A DNA stretch of 64,000 nt from Eretmocerus hayati (GCA_029851415.1 CM056743.1:72685186-72749185); one strand, 5' to 3'; numbered from the stretch's first letter, positions 12,281 through 26,590 are shown. Translations and numbers: made by a program. Notes: a model not told the origin generated them from the sequence alone.

Positions 12281-15200
12281 AAAACTCAATGTTTGCGCTG
12301 GGTCCACATCGAACTCAGCACAAACGATCATATCTCCGCCGGAAGTTGCTCCGAGGGGATGATCAAAATAGATTCTGGGAGCAATAAAATAGCAATAAAA
12401 TATAAGCTAAGTCAGGTTTCGATAGGTTGGCGAGAACCCAATGTTTGTGCTGGGTCCACATCGAACTCAGCACAAACGATCATATCTCCGCCGGAAGTTG
12501 CTCCGAGGGGATGATCAAAATAGATTCTGGGAGCAATAAAATGGCAATAAAATATGAGCTAAGTCAGGTTTCGATGTGTCGACAGCAACTTAATGTTTGT
12601 GCTGGGTCCACATTGGACTCAGCACAAACACACATATCTCCGCCGGAAGTTGCTCCGAGGGGATGATCAAAGTAGATTCTGGGAGGAATAAATTAGCGAT
12701 AAAATATGAGCTAGGTCAGGTTTCGATGGGTCGACAAAAACTCAATGTTTGCGCTTGGTCCACATTGAACTCAGCACAAGCACTCTTATCTCCGCCGGAA
12801 ATTGCTCTGAGGGGATGATCAAAGTAGATTCTGGGAGCAATAAATTAGCAATGGAATATCAGCTGAGTCAGGTTTCGATGGGTCGTCAAAAACTCAATGT
12901 TTGCGCTGGGTCTACATGGAACTCAGCACAAACACTCATATCTCTGCCGGAAGTTGCTCTAAGGGGATGATCAGAACGGATTCTGGGAGCAATCAATTAG
13001 CAATAAAATATAAGCTACGTTAGGTTCCGATCGGTCGGCATAAACCCAATGTTTGTGCTGGGTCCACATTGAGTTCAGCACAAGCACTCATATCTCCGCC
13101 GGAAATTGCTCTGAGGGGATGATCAAAATAGATTCTGGGACCAATAAATTAGCAATGAAATTTCAGCTGAATCAGGTTCCGATGGGTCGACAAAAACCCA
13201 ATGTTTGCGCTGGGTCCACATTGAACTCAGCACAAACACTTATATCTCCGCCGGAAGTTGCTCTAAGGAGATGAGCAGAACGGATTCTGAGAGCAATAAA
13301 TTAGCAATGGAATTTCAGCTAAGTAAGGTTCCGATAGAATGGCGAGAACCCAATGTTTGCGCTGGGTCCTCAATTGAACTCAGCACAAGCATTCATATCT
13401 CCGCGGGAAATTGCTCTCAGGGGATGATGAAACTAGATTCTGGGAGCAATAAATTAGCAATGAAATTTCAGCTACGTCAGGTTTCGATGGGTCGACAAAA
13501 ACTCAATGTTTGCGCTGGGTCCACATTGAACTCAGCACAGAAACTCATATCTCCGCCGGAAGTTGCTCTAAGGGGATGATCGAAACGGATTCTGAGAGCA
13601 ATGAATAAGCAATGAAATATGAGCTAAGTCAGCATTCGAAGGGTCGACAAGAACTCAATGTTTCTGCTGGGTTCACATTGAACTCAGCACAAACACTCAT
13701 ATCTCCGCCGGAAGTTGCTCCGAGGGGATGATCAAAATAGATTCTGGGAGCAATGAATTAGCAATAAAACATGAGCTAAGTCAGGTTTCGATAGGTTGGC
13801 GAGAACCCAATGTTTGTGCTGGGTCCACATTGAACTCAGCACAAGCACTGATATTTCCGCCGGAAATGGCTCTGAGGGGATGATCAAAATAGATTCTGGG
13901 AGCAATGAATTAACAATAATATATAAGCTGAGTCAGGTTCCTATGGGTCGACAAAAACTCACTGTTTGTGCTGGGTCCACATTGAACTCAGCACAAGCAC
14001 TCTTATCTCCGCCGGAAATTGCTCTGAGGGGATGATCAAAATAGATTCTGGGACCAATAAATTAGCAATGAAATTTCAGCTGAATCAGGTTCCGATGGGT
14101 CGACAAAAACCCAATGTTTGCGCTGGGTCCACATTGAACTCAGCACAAACACTCATATCTCCGCCGGAAGTTGCTCTAAGGAGATGAGCAGAACGGATTC
14201 TGAGAGCAATGAATTAGCAATGAAATATGAGCTAAGTCAGCATTCGAAGGGTCGACAAGAACTCAATGTTTGTGCTGGGTTCACATTGAACTCAGCACAA
14301 ACACTCATATCTCCGCCGGAAGTTGCTCCGAGGGGATGATCAAAATAGATTCTGGGAGCAATAACTTAGCAATAAAATATAAGCTAAGTCAGGTTTCGAT
14401 GGGTCGACAAAAACTCAATGTTTGCGCTGGGTCCACATTGAACTCAGCACAAAAACTCATATCTCCGCCGGAAGTTGCTCTAAGGGGATGATCGAAACGG
14501 ATTCTGAGAGCAATGAATTAGCAATGAAATATGAGCTAAGTCAGCATTCGAAGGGTCGACAAGAACTCAATGTTTGTGCTGGGTTCACATTGAACTCAGC
14601 ACAAACACTCATATCTCCGCCGGAAGTTGCTCCGAGGGGATGATCAAAATAGATTCTGGGAGCAATAACTTAGCAATAAAATATAAGCTAAGTCAGGTTC
14701 CGATGGGTCGACAAAAACTCAATGTTTGCGCTGGGTCCACATTGAACTCGGCACAAACACTCATATCTCCGTCGGAAGTTGCTCTAAGGAGATGAGCAGA
14801 ACGGATTCTGAGAGCAATAAATTAACAATGGAATTTCAGCTGAGTTAGGTTCCGATAGTTCGGCGGAAACCCAATGTTTGTGTTGGGTCCACATTGAACT
14901 CAGCACAAGCACTCATATCTCCGCCGGAATATACTCTGAGGGGATGATCAAAGTAGATTCTGGGAGCAATGAATCAGCAATGAAATATGAGCTAAGTCAG
15001 CATTCGAAGGGTCGACAAGAACTCAATGTTTGTGCTGGGTCCACATTGAACTCGGCACAAATACTTATATCTCCGCCGGAAATGGCTCTGAGGGGATGAT
15101 CAAAATACATTCTGGGAGCAATGAATTAGCAATAATATATAAGCTGGGTCAGGTTCCTATGGGTCGACAAAAACTCAATGTTTGCGCTGGGTCCACATTG

Positions 15201-15800
15201 AACTCGGCACAAACGATCATATCTCCGCCGGAAGTTGCTCCGAGGGGATGATCAAAATAGATCCTGGGAGCAATAAATTAGCAATAAAATATAAGCTAAG
15301 TCAGGTTTCGATAGGTTGGCGAGAACCCAATGTTTGTGCTGGGTCCGCATTGAACTCAGCACAAGCACTCATATCTCCGCCGGAAATTGCTCTGAGGGGA
15401 TGACCAAATTAGATTCTGTGAGCAATGAATTAGCAATAAAATATAAGCTGAGTCAGGTTTCGATGGGTCGACAAAAACTCAATGTTTGTGCTGGGTCCAC
15501 ATTGAACTCAGCACAAGCACTCATATCTCCGCCGGATTATACTCTTAGGGGATGATCAAAGTAGATTCTGGGAGCAATGAATTAGCAATGAAATATAAGC
15601 TAAGTCAGGTTTCGATGTGTCGACAGCAACTCAATGTTTGTGCTGGGTCCACATTGAACTCAGCACAAACACTCATATCTCCGTCAGAATATGCTCCGAG
15701 GGGATGATCAAAGTAGATTCTGGGAGGAATAAATTAGCGATAAAAGAGAAGCTAGGTCAGGTTTCGATGGGTCGACAAAAACTCAATGTTTGCGCTTGGT
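12281..15800 (+). repeat. Family II satellite block
   Basis: About 23 monomers with family II markers: 'cacaaacgatcatatc', 'gtcagcattcgaagggtcg' followed by 'acaagaactc', 'ccggaatatactctg' or 'ccggattatactc', and 'gataggttggcgagaaccc'. The same markers return at 36.7-38.1 kb and 57.5-64.0 kb. The block opens with two nearly identical adjacent monomers (about 12,293-12,444 and 12,445-12,596), and a near-identical two-monomer repeat follows at about 14,190-14,700 (304 bp period). The order from 12,750 to 14,040 parallels 57,420 to 58,700 at an offset of about 44,669 bp. Confidence 0.78.
13350..13501 (+). repeat. Private variant monomer with 'tcctcaattgaac' (+1 bp) in family II
   Basis: This copy reads 'gggtcctcaattgaactcag' instead of 'gggtccacattgaactcag', one base longer, and 'ctccgcgggaaattgctctc' instead of 'ctccgccggaaattgctctg'. 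The extra base also places two open frames in register, giving the longest open frame of the window (124 codons from 13,205), which is accidental. The same combined variant is found near 37,685, 58,036 and 62,286, so all four copies descend from one founder monomer. The 37.7 and 62.3 kb copies share a further 1 bp loss ('gatgagaaactag' against 'gatgatgaaactag'). Confidence 0.75.
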
Positions 15801-18800
15801 CCACATTGAACTCAGCACAAGCACTCATATCTCCGCCGGAAATGGCTCTGAGGGGATGATCAAAATAGATTCGGCGAGCAATAAATTAGCAATGAAATTT
15901 CGGCTAAGTCAGGTTTCGATGGGTCGACAAGAACTCAATGTTTGTGCTGGGTCCACATTGAACTCAGCACAAACACTCATATCTCTGCCGGAAGTTGCTC
16001 CGAGGGGATGATCAAAATAGATTCTGGGAGCAATAAATCAGCAATAAAATATAAGACAAGTCAGGTTCCGATAGGTTGGCGAGAACCCAATGTTTGTGCT
16101 GGGTCCACATTGAACTCAGCACAAGCACTCATATCTCCGCCGGGAATCGCTCTGAGGGGATGATCAAAATAGATTCTGGGAGCAATAAATTAGCAATGAA
16201 ATTTCAGCTAAGTCAGGTTTCGATGGGTCGTTAAAAACTCAATGTTTGCTCATGGTCCACATTGAACTCAGCACAAGCACTCATATCTCCGCCGGAAATG
16301 GCTCTGAGGGGATGATCAAAATAGATTCTGGGAGCAATAAAGTAGCAATAAAATATAAGCTGAGTCAGGTTTCGATGGGTCGACAGAAACACAATGTTTG
16401 TGCTGGGTCCACATTGAACTCAGCACGAGCACTCATATCTCCGCCGGAAATTACTCTGAGGGGATGATCAGAATAGATTCTGGGAGCAATGAATTAGCAA
16501 TGAAACATAAGCTAAGTCAGGTTCCGATGGGTCGACAAAAACTCAATGTTTGTGCTGGGTCCACATTGAACTCAGCACAAACACTCATATCTCCGCCGGG
16601 AGTTGCTCTAAGGGGATGAGCAGAACGGATTCTGAGAGCGATAAATTAGCAATAAAATATAAGCTAAGTGAGGTTCCGATAGGTCAGCGGAAATCCAATG
16701 TTTGTGCTGAGTCCACATTGAACTCAGCACAAGCACTCATATCTCCGCCGGAAATCGCTCTGAGGGGATGATCAAAGTCGATTCTGGGAGCAATGAATTA
16801 GCAATGAAATATCAGCTAAGTCAGGTTTCGATGGGTCGACAAATTTCAATGTTTGCGCTGGGTCCACACTGAACTCAGCACAAACACTCATATCTCTGCC
16901 GGAAGTTGCTCTAAGGGGATGATCAGAACGGATTTTGGGAGCAATGAATTAGCAATAGAATATAAGCTGAGTTGGGTTCCGATCGGTCAGCATAAACCCA
17001 ATGTTTGTGCTGGGTCCACATTGAACTCAGCACAAGCACTCATATCTCCGCCGGGGAATGCTCTCAGGGGATGATCAAAATAGATTCTGGGAGCAATAAA
17101 TTAGCAATGAAGTATCAGCTAAGTCAGGTTTCGATGGGTCGACCAAAACTCAATGTTTGCGCTGGGTCCACACTGAACTCAGCACAAGCACTCATATCTC
17201 CGCCGGAAATTGCTCTGAGGGGATGATCGAAATTGATTCTGGGATCAATAGATTGGCAATAATATATAAGCTGAGTCAGGTTCCCATGGGTCGACAAAAA
17301 CTCAATGTTCGTGCTGGGTCCACATTGAACTCAGCACAAGCACTCATATCTCCGCCGGGGAATGCTCTGAGGGGATGATCAAAACGGATTCTGAGAGCAA
17401 TGAATCAGCGATAAAATGTAAGCTAGGTTAGGTTCTGATAGGTCAGCGGAAACCCATCGTTTGTGTTGGGTCCACATTGAACTCAGCACAAACACTCATA
17501 TCTCCGCCGGAAGTTGCTCTAAGGGAATGATCGAAACGGATTCTGAGAGCAATAAATTAGCAATAAAATATAAGCTAAGTCAGGTTTCGATGGGTCGACA
17601 AAAACTCAATGTTTGCGCTGAGTCCACATTGAACTCAGCACAAGCATTCATATCTCCGCCGGAAATTGCTCTGAGGGGATGATCGAAATAGATTCTGGGA
17701 GCAATAGATTAGCAATGATATATAAGCTGAGTCAGGTTCCTATGGGTCGACAAAAACTCAATGTTTGCGCTGGGTCCATATTGAACTCAGCACAAATACT
17801 TATATCTCCGCCGGAAGTTGCTCTAAGGGGATGAGCAGAACGGATTCTGAGAGCGAAAAATTAGCAATAAAATATAAGCTTAGTGAGGTTCCGATAGTAC
17901 AGCGGAAATCCAATGTTCGTGCTGTGTCCACTTTGAACTCAGCACGAGCACTCGTATCTCCGCCGGAAATTGCTCTGAGGGGATGATCAAAGTAGATTCT
18001 GGGAGCAATAAATTAGCAATGAAATTTCAGCTAAGTCAGGTTTCGATGGGTCGACAAGAACTCAATGTTTGTGCTGGGTCCACATTGGACTCAGCACAAA
18101 CACTCATATCTCCGCCGGAAGTTGCTCCGAGGGGATGATCAAAATAGATTCTGGGAGCAATAAATTAGCAATGAAATATAAGACAAGTCAGGTTCCGATA
18201 GGTTGGCGAGAACCCAATGTTTGTGCTGGGTCCACATTGAACTCAGCACAAGCACTCATATCTCCGCCGGGAATTGCTCTGAGGGGATGATCAAAATAGA
18301 TTCTGGGAGCAATAAATTAGCAATGAAATTTCAGCTAAGTCAGGTTTCGATGGGTCGTTAAAAACTCAATGTTTGCGCTTGGTCCACATTGAACTCAGCA
18401 CAAGCACTCATATCTCCGCCGGAAATGGCTCTGAGGGGATGATCAAAATAGATTCTGGGAGCAATAAAGTAGCAATAAAATATAAGCTGAGTCGGGTTTC
18501 GATGGGTCGACAAAAACTCAATGTTTGTGCTGGGTCCACATTGAACTCAGCACGAGCACTCATATCTCCGCCGGAAATTACTCTGAGGGGATGATCAGAG
18601 TAGATTCTGGGAGCAATGAATTAGCAATGAAATATAAGCTAAGTCAGGTTCCGATGGGTCGACAAAAACTCAATGTTTGTGCTGTGTCCACATTGAACTC
18701 AGCACAAACACTTATATCTCCGCCGGAAGTTGCTCGAAGGGGATGAGCAGACCGGATTCTGAGAGCAATAAATTAGCAATAAAATATAAGCTAAGTTAGG

Positions 18801-20814
18801 TTCCGATAATTCGGCGAAAATCCAATGTTTGTGTTGAGTCCACATTGAACTCAGCACAAGCACTCATATCTCCGCCGGGAATTGCTCTGAAGGGGATGAT
18901 CAAAATAGATTCTGGGAGCAATGAATCAGCAATGAAATTTCAGCTAAGTCAGGTTTCGATGGGTCGACAAAAACTCAATGTTTGCGCTGGGTCCACATTG
19001 AACTCAGCACAAGCACTCATATCTCCGCCGGAAATTGCTCTGAGGGGACGATCGAAATAGATTCTGGGAGCAATAGATTAGCAATAATATATAAGCTGAG
19101 TCAGGTTCCTATGGGTCGACAAAAACTCAATGTTTGCGCTGGGTCCATATTGAACTCAGCACAAACACTCATATCTTTCCTGGAAGTTGCTCTAAGGGGA
19201 TGATCAGAACGGATTCTGGGAGCAATGAATTAGCAATAGAATATAAGCTAAGTTGGGTTACGATCGGTCAGCATAAACCCAATGTTTGTGCTGGGTTCAC
19301 ATTGAACTCAGCACAAGCACTCATATCTCCGCCGGAAGTTGCTCTAAGGGGATGAGCAGAACGGATTCTGAGAGCGATAAATTAGCAATAAAATATAAGC
19401 TAAGTGAGGTTCCGATAGGTCAGCGGAAATCCAATGTTTGTGCTGAGTCCACATTGAACTCAGCACAAGCACTCTTATCTCCGCCGGGAATCGCTCTGAG
19501 GGGATGATCAAAGTAGATTCTGGGAGCAATAGATTAGCAATAATATATAAGCTGAGTCAGGTTCCTATGGGTCGACAAAAACTCAATGTTTGTGATGGGT
19601 CCATATCGAACTCAGCACAAACACTCATATCTTTGCCGGAAGTTGCTCTAAGGGGATGATCAGAACGGATTCTGGGAGCAATGAATTAGCAATAGAATAT
19701 AAGCTAAGTTGGGTTCCGATCGGTCAGCATAAAACCAATGTTTGTGCTGGGTCCACATTGAACTCAGCACAAGCACTCATATCTCCGCCGGGGAATGCTC
19801 TGAGGGGATGATCAAAATAGATTCTGGGAGCAATAAATTAGCAATGAAATATCAGCTAAGTCAGGTTTCGATGGGTCGACAAAAACTCAATGTTTGCGCT
19901 GGGTCCACACTGAACTCAGCACAAGCACTCATATCTCCGCCGGAAATTGCTCTGAGGGGATGATCGAAATAGATTCTGGGAGCAATAGATTAGCAATAAT
20001 ATATAAGCTGAGTGAGGTTCCCATGGGTCGACAAAAACTCAATGTTTGTGCTGGTCCACATTGAACTCAGCACAAGCACTCAAATCTCCGCCGGGAAATG
20101 CTCTGAGGGGATGATCAAAACGGATTCTGAGAGCAATGAATCAGCAATAAAATGTAAGCTAGGTTATGTTCTGATAGGTCAGCGGAAACCCATCGTTTGT
20201 GTTGGGTCCACATTGAACTCAGCACAAGCACTCATATCTCCGCCGGAAGTTGCTCTAACGGGATGATCGAAACGGATTCTGAGAGCAATGAATTAGCAAT
20301 GAAATATCAGCTAAGTCAGGTTTCGATGGGTCGACAAAAACTCAATGTTTGCGCTGGGTCCACATTGAACTCAGCACAAGCACTCATATCTCCGCCGGAA
20401 ATTGCTCTGAGGGGACCACCGAAATAGATTCTGGGAGCAATAGATTTGCAATAATATATAAGCTGAGTCAGGTTCCTATGGGTCGACAAAAACTCAATGT
20501 TTGCGCTGGGTCCATATTGAACTCAGCACAAACACTCATATCTTTGCCGGGAGTTGCTCTAAGGGGATGATCAGAACGGATTCTGGGAGCAATGAATCAG
20601 CAATAGAATATAAGCTAAGTTGGGTTCCGATCGGTCAGCATAAACCCAATGTTTGTGCTGGGTCCACATTGAACTCACCATAAGCACTCATATCTCCGCC
20701 GGAAGTTGCTCTAAGGGGATGAGCAGAACGGATTCTGAGAGCGATAAATTAGCAATAAAATATAAGCTAAGTGAGGTTCCGATAGGTCAGCGGAAATCCA
20801 ATGTTTGTGCTGAG

Positions 20815-23702
20815 TCCACATCGAACTCAGCACAAGCACTCATATCTCCGCCGGGAATCGCTCTGAGGGGATGATCAAAGTAGATTCTGGGAGCAATAAA
20901 TTAGCAATAAAATATCAGCTAAGTCAGGTTTCGATGGGTCGACAAAAACTCATTGTTTGCGCTGGGTCCACACTGAACTCAGCACAAACACTCATATCTC
21001 TGCCGGAAGTTGCTCTAAGGGGACGATCAGAACGGAATCTGGGAGCAATGAATCAGCAATAGAATATGAGCTAAGTTGGGTTCCGATCGGTCAGCATAAA
21101 CCCAATGTTTGTGCTGGGTCCACATTGAACTCAGCACAAGCACTCATATCTCCGCCGGGGAATTCTCTGAGGGGATGATCAAAATAGATTCTGGGAGCAA
21201 TAAATTAGCAATGAAATATCAGCTGAGTCAGGTTCCCATGGGTCGACAAAAACTCAATGTTTGTGCTGGGTCCACATTGAACTCAGCACAAGCACTCATA
21301 TCTCCGCCGGGGAATGCTCTGAGGGGATGATCAAAACGGATTCTGAGAGCAATGAATCAGCAATAAAATGTAAGCTAGGTTAGGTTCTGATAGGTCAGCG
21401 GAAACCCATCGTTTGTGTCCGGTCCACATTGAACTCAGCACGAGCACTCATATCTCCGCCGGAAGTTGCTCCGAGGGGATGATCGCAACGGATTCTGAGA
21501 GCAATAAATTAGTAATAAAATATAAGCTAAGTCAGGTTTCGATGGGTCGACAAAAACTCAATGTTTGCGCTGAGTCCACATTGAACTCAGCACAAGCATT
21601 CATATCTCCGCCGGAAATTGCTCTGAGGGGATGATCGAAATAGATTCTGGGAGCAATAGATTAGCAATAATATATAAGCTGAGTCAGGTTCCTATGGGTT
21701 GACAAAAACTCAATGTTTGCGCTGGGTCCATATTGAACTCAGCACAAATACTCATATCTCCGCCGGAAGTTGCTCTAAGGGGATGAGCAGAACGGATTCT
21801 GAGAGCGAAGAATTAGCAATAAAATATAAGCTAAGTGAGGTTCCGATAGGTCAGCGGAAATCCAATGTTCGTGCTGAGTCCACATTGAACTCAGCACGAG
21901 CACTCGTATCACCGCCGGAAATTGCTCTGAGGGGATGATCAAAGTAGATTCTGGGAGCAATAAATTAGCAATAAAATATCAGCTGAGTCAGGTTTCGATG
22001 GGTCGACAAAAACTCAATGTTTGCACTGGGTCCACACTGAACTCAGCACAAACACTCATATCTCTGCCGGAAGTTGCTCTAAGGGGATGATCAGAACGGA
22101 TTCTGGGAGCAATCAATTAGCAATAAAATATAAGCTGAGTTAGGTTCCGATCGGTCAGCATAAACCCAATGTTTGTGCTGGGTCCACATTGAACTCAGCA
22201 CAAGCACTTATAACTCCGCCGGGAAATGCTCTGAGGGGATGATCGAAACGGATTCTGAGAGCAATAAATTAGCAATAAAATATGAGCTAAGTCAGGTTTC
22301 GATGGGTCGACAAAATCTCAATGTTTGCGCTGAGTCCACATTGAACTCAGCACAAGCATTCATATCTCCGCCGGAAATTGCTCTGAGGGGATGATCGAAA
22401 TAGATTCTGGGAGCAATAGATTAGCAATGATATATAAGCTGAGTCAGGTTCCTATGGGTCGACAAAAACTCAATGTTTGCGCTGGGTCCATATTGAACTC
22501 AGCACAAATACTTATATCTCCGCCGGAAGTTGCTCTAAGGGGATGAGCAGAACGGATTCTGAGAGCGAAAAATTAGCAATAAAATATAAGCTTAGTGAGG
22601 TTCCGATAGGTCAGCGGAAATCCAATGTTTGTGCTGTGTCCACATTGAACTCAGCACGAGCACTCGTATCTCCGCCGGAAATTGCTCTGAGGGGATGATC
22701 AAAGTAGATTCTGGGAGCAATAAATTAGCAATGAAATTTCAGCTAAGTCAGGTTTCGATGGGTCGACAAGGACTCAATGTTTGTGCTGGGTCCACATTGA
22801 ACTCAGCACAAACACTCATATCTCCGCCGGAACTTGCTCCGAGGGGATGATCAAAATAGATTCTGGGAGCAATAAATTAGCAATAAAATATAAGACAAGT
22901 CAGGTTCCGATAGGTTGGCGAGAACCCAATGTTTGTGCTGGGTCCACATTGAACTCAGCACAAGCACTCATATCTCCGCCGGGAATTGCTCTGAGGGGAT
23001 GATCAAAATAGATTCTGGGAGCAATAAATTAGCAATGAAATTTCAGCTAAGTCAGGTTTCGATGGGTCGTTAAAAACTCAATGTTTGCGCTTGGTCCACA
23101 TTGAACTCAGCACAAGCACTCATATCTCCGCCGGAAATGGCTCTGAGGGGATGATCAAAATAGATTCTGGGAGCAATAAAGTAGCAATAAAATATAAGCT
23201 GAGTCGGGTTTCGATGGGTCGACAAAAACTCAATGTTTGTGCTGGGTCCACATTGAACTCAGCACGAGCACTCATATCTCCGCCGGAAATTACTCTGAGG
23301 GGATGATCAGAGTAGATTCTGGGAGCAATGAATTAGCAATGAAATATAAGCTAAGTCAGGTTCCGATGGGTCGACAAAAACTCAATGTTTGTGCTGTGTC
23401 CACATTGAACTCAGCACAAACACTTATATCTCCGCCGGAAGTTGCTCTAAGGGGATGAGCAGAACGGATTCTGAGAGCAATAAATTAGCAATACAATATA
23501 AGCTAAGTCAGGTTTCGATGGGTCGACAAAAACTCAATGTTTGCGCTGGGTCCACATTGAACTCAGCACAAGCACTCATATCTCCGCCGGAAATTGCTCT
23601 GAGGGGACGATCGAAATAGATTCTGGGAGCAATAGATTAGCAATAATATATAAGCTGAGTCAGGTTCCTATGGGTCGACAAAAACTCAATGTTTGCGCTG
23701 GG
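20815..23702 (+). repeat. 19-monomer unit (2,888 bp), first copy
   Basis: The order of variants here is repeated exactly 2,888 bp downstream. Markers include 'catcgaactcagcac' at the left end, 'gacgatcagaacggaatctg', 'cgccggggaattctctg', 'gtgtccggtccac', 'cttataactccgcc' and 'gacaaggactcaatg'. I noticed at least four single-base differences between copies: 'aatatgagc' against 'aatataagc', 'gcgaagaatt' against 'gcgaaaaatt', 'aaaatctcaatg' against 'aaaaactcaatg', and 'gcaatagatt' against 'gcaatggatt'. The young appearance fits a duplication later than the 11 kb one, because 'cttataactcc' and 'gcacgagcactcatatctcc' are shared by both 2,888 bp copies but absent from the corresponding place in copy 2 (near 33,302 and 32,538). 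Confidence 0.87.
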
Positions 23703-26590
23703 TCCACATCGAACTCAGCACAAGCACTCATATCTCCGCCGGGAATCGCTCTGAGGGGATGATCAAAGTAGATTCTGGGAGCAATAAATTAGCAATAAAA
23801 TATCAGCTAAGTCAGGTTTCGATGGGTCGACAAAAACTCATTGTTTGCGCTGGGTCCACACTGAACTCAGCACAAACACTCATATCTCTGCCGGAAGTTG
23901 CTCTAAGGGGACGATCAGAACGGAATCTGGGAGCAATGAATCAGCAATAGAATATAAGCTAAGTTGGGTTCCGATCGGTCAGCATAAACCCAATGTTTGT
24001 GCTGGGTCCACATTGAACTCAGCACAAGCACTCATATCTCCGCCGGGGAATTCTCTGAGGGGATGATCAAAATAGATTCTGGGAGCAATAAATTAGCAAT
24101 GAAATATCAGCTGAGTCAGGTTCCCATGGGTCGACAAAAACTCAATGTTTGTGCTGGGTCCACATTGAACTCAGCACAAGCACTCATATCTCCGCCGGGG
24201 AATGCTCTGAGGGGATGATCAAAACGGATTCTGAGAGCAATGAATCAGCAATAAAATGTAAGCTAGGTTAGGTTCTGATAGGTCAGCGGAAACCCATCGT
24301 TTGTGTCCGGTCCACATTGAACTCAGCACGAGCACTCATATCTCCGCCGGAAGTTGCTCCGAGGGGATGATCGCAACGGATTCTGAGAGCAATAAATTAG
24401 TAATAAAATATAAGCTAAGTCAGGTTTCGATGGGTCGACAAAAACTCAATGTTTGCGCTGAGTCCACATTGAACTCAGCACAAGCATTCATATCTCCGCC
24501 GGAAATTGCTCTGAGGGGATGATCGAAATAGATTCTGGGAGCAATAGATTAGCAATAATATATAAGCTGAGTCAGGTTCCTATGGGTTGACAAAAACTCA
24601 ATGTTTGCGCTGGGTCCATATTGAACTCAGCACAAATACTCATATCTCCGCCGGAAGTTGCTCTAAGGGGATGAGCAGAACGGATTCTGAGAGCGAAAAA
24701 TTAGCAATAAAATATAAGCTAAGTGAGGTTCCGATAGGTCAGCGGAAATCCAATGTTCGTGCTGAGTCCACATTGAACTCAGCACGAGCACTCGTATCAC
24801 CGCCGGAAATTGCTCTGAGGGGATGATCAAAGTAGATTCTGGGAGCAATAAATTAGCAATAAAATATCAGCTGAGTCAGGTTTCGATGGGTCGACAAAAA
24901 CTCAATGTTTGCACTGGGTCCACACTGAACTCAGCACAAACACTCATATCTCTGCCGGAAGTTGCTCTAAGGGGATGATCAGAACGGATTCTGGGAGCAA
25001 TCAATTAGCAATAAAATATAAGCTGAGTTAGGTTCCGATCGGTCAGCATAAACCCAATGTTTGTGCTGGGTCCACATTGAACTCAGCACAAGCACTTATA
25101 ACTCCGCCGGGAAATGCTCTGAGGGGATGATCGAAACGGATTCTGAGAGCAATAAATTAGCAATAAAATATGAGCTAAGTCAGGTTTCGATGGGTCGACA
25201 AAAACTCAATGTTTGCGCTGAGTCCACATTGAACTCAGCACAAGCATTCATATCTCCGCCGGAAATTGCTCTGAGGGGATGATCGAAATAGATTCTGGGA
25301 GCAATGGATTAGCAATGATATATAAGCTGAGTCAGGTTCCTATGGGTCGACAAAAACTCAATGTTTGCGCTGGGTCCATATTGAACTCAGCACAAATACT
25401 TATATCTCCGCCGGAAGTTGCTCTAAGGGGATGAGCAGAACGGATTCTGAGAGCGAAAAATTAGCAATAAAATATAAGCTTAGTGAGGTTCCGATAGGTC
25501 AGCGGAAATCCAATGTTTGTGCTGTGTCCACATTGAACTCAGCACGAGCACTCGTATCTCCGCCGGAAATTGCTCTGAGGGGATGATCAAAGTAGATTCT
25601 GGGAGCAATAAATTAGCAATGAAATTTCAGCTAAGTCAGGTTTCGATGGGTCGACAAGGACTCAATGTTTGTGCTGGGTCCACATTGAACTCAGCACAAA
25701 CACTCATATCTCCGCCGGAACTTGCTCCGAGGGGATGATCAAAATAGATTCTGGGAGCAATAAATTAGCAATAAAATATAAGACAAGTCAGGTTCCGATA
25801 GGTTGGCGAGAACCCAATGTTTGTGCTGGGTCCACATTGAACTCAGCACAAGCACTCATATCTCCGCCGGGAATTGCTCTGAGGGGATGATCAAAATAGA
25901 TTCTGGGAGCAATAAATTAGCAATGAAATTTCAGCTAAGTCAGGTTTCGATGGGTCGTTAAAAACTCAATGTTTGCGCTTGGTCCACATTGAACTCAGCA
26001 CAAGCACTCATATCTCCGCCGGAAATGGCTCTGAGGGGATGATCAAAATAGATTCTGGGAGCAATAAAGTAGCAATAAAATATAAGCTGAGTCAGGTTCC
26101 TATGGGTCGACAAAAACTCAATGTTTGCGCTGGGTCCATATTGAACTCAGCACAAACACTCATATCTTTGCCGGAAGTTGCTCTAAGGGGATGATCAGAA
26201 CGGATTCTGGGAGCAATGAATTAGCAATGAAATATAAGCTAAGTCAGGTTCCGATGGGTCGACAAAAACTCAATGTTTGTGCTGTGTCCACATTGAACTC
26301 AGCACAAACACTTATATCTCCGCCGGAAGTTGCTCTAAGGGGATGAGCAGAACGGATTCTGAGAGCAATAAATTAGCAATACAATATAAGCTAAGTCAGG
26401 TTTCGATGGGTCGACAAAAACTCAATGTTTGCGCTGGGTCCACATTGAACTCAGCACAAGCACTCATATCTCCGCCGGAAATTGCTCTGAGGGGACGATC
26501 GAAATAGATTCTGGGAGCAATAGATTAGCAATAATATATAAGCTGAGTCAGGTTCCTATGGGTCGACAAAAACTCAATGTTTGCGCTGGG
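23703..26590 (+). repeat. 19-monomer unit (2,888 bp), second copy with one replaced patch
   Basis: Counterpart of 20,815-23,702, colinear from end to end at a constant offset of 2,888 bp except for about 26,090-26,228. There about one monomer is replaced by sequence matching 26,546-26,684. The 2,888 bp register resumes after the patch (the monomers at 26,277 and 26,429 correspond to 23,389 and 23,541). The right junction near 26,595 is where 'gtccatattgaac' replaces 'gtccacatcgaac'. Confidence 0.85.
26085..26228 (+). repeat. Conversion-like patch of about one monomer inside the second 2,888 bp copy
   Basis: From 'agctgagtcaggttcc' (26,085) to about 26,228 the sequence does not match its 2,888 bp partner near 23,197-23,340, which reads 'agctgagtcgggtttcg'. 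It does match 26,541-26,684, exactly 456 bp (3 monomers) downstream, through 'tcctatgggtcgac', 'ccatattgaactc', 'tatctttgccggaag' and 'gatcagaacggattctggg'. Flanking homology to the 2,888 bp partner is intact on both sides and the register does not change. This is the pattern expected of gene conversion or template switching. Confidence 0.75.

Noticed and set aside
13205..13579. The longest open frame, 124 codons
   Set aside because: It arises from a 1 bp insertion in the 'tcctcaattg' monomer, which joins two repeat frames. The translated product is two copies of the same repeat translation.
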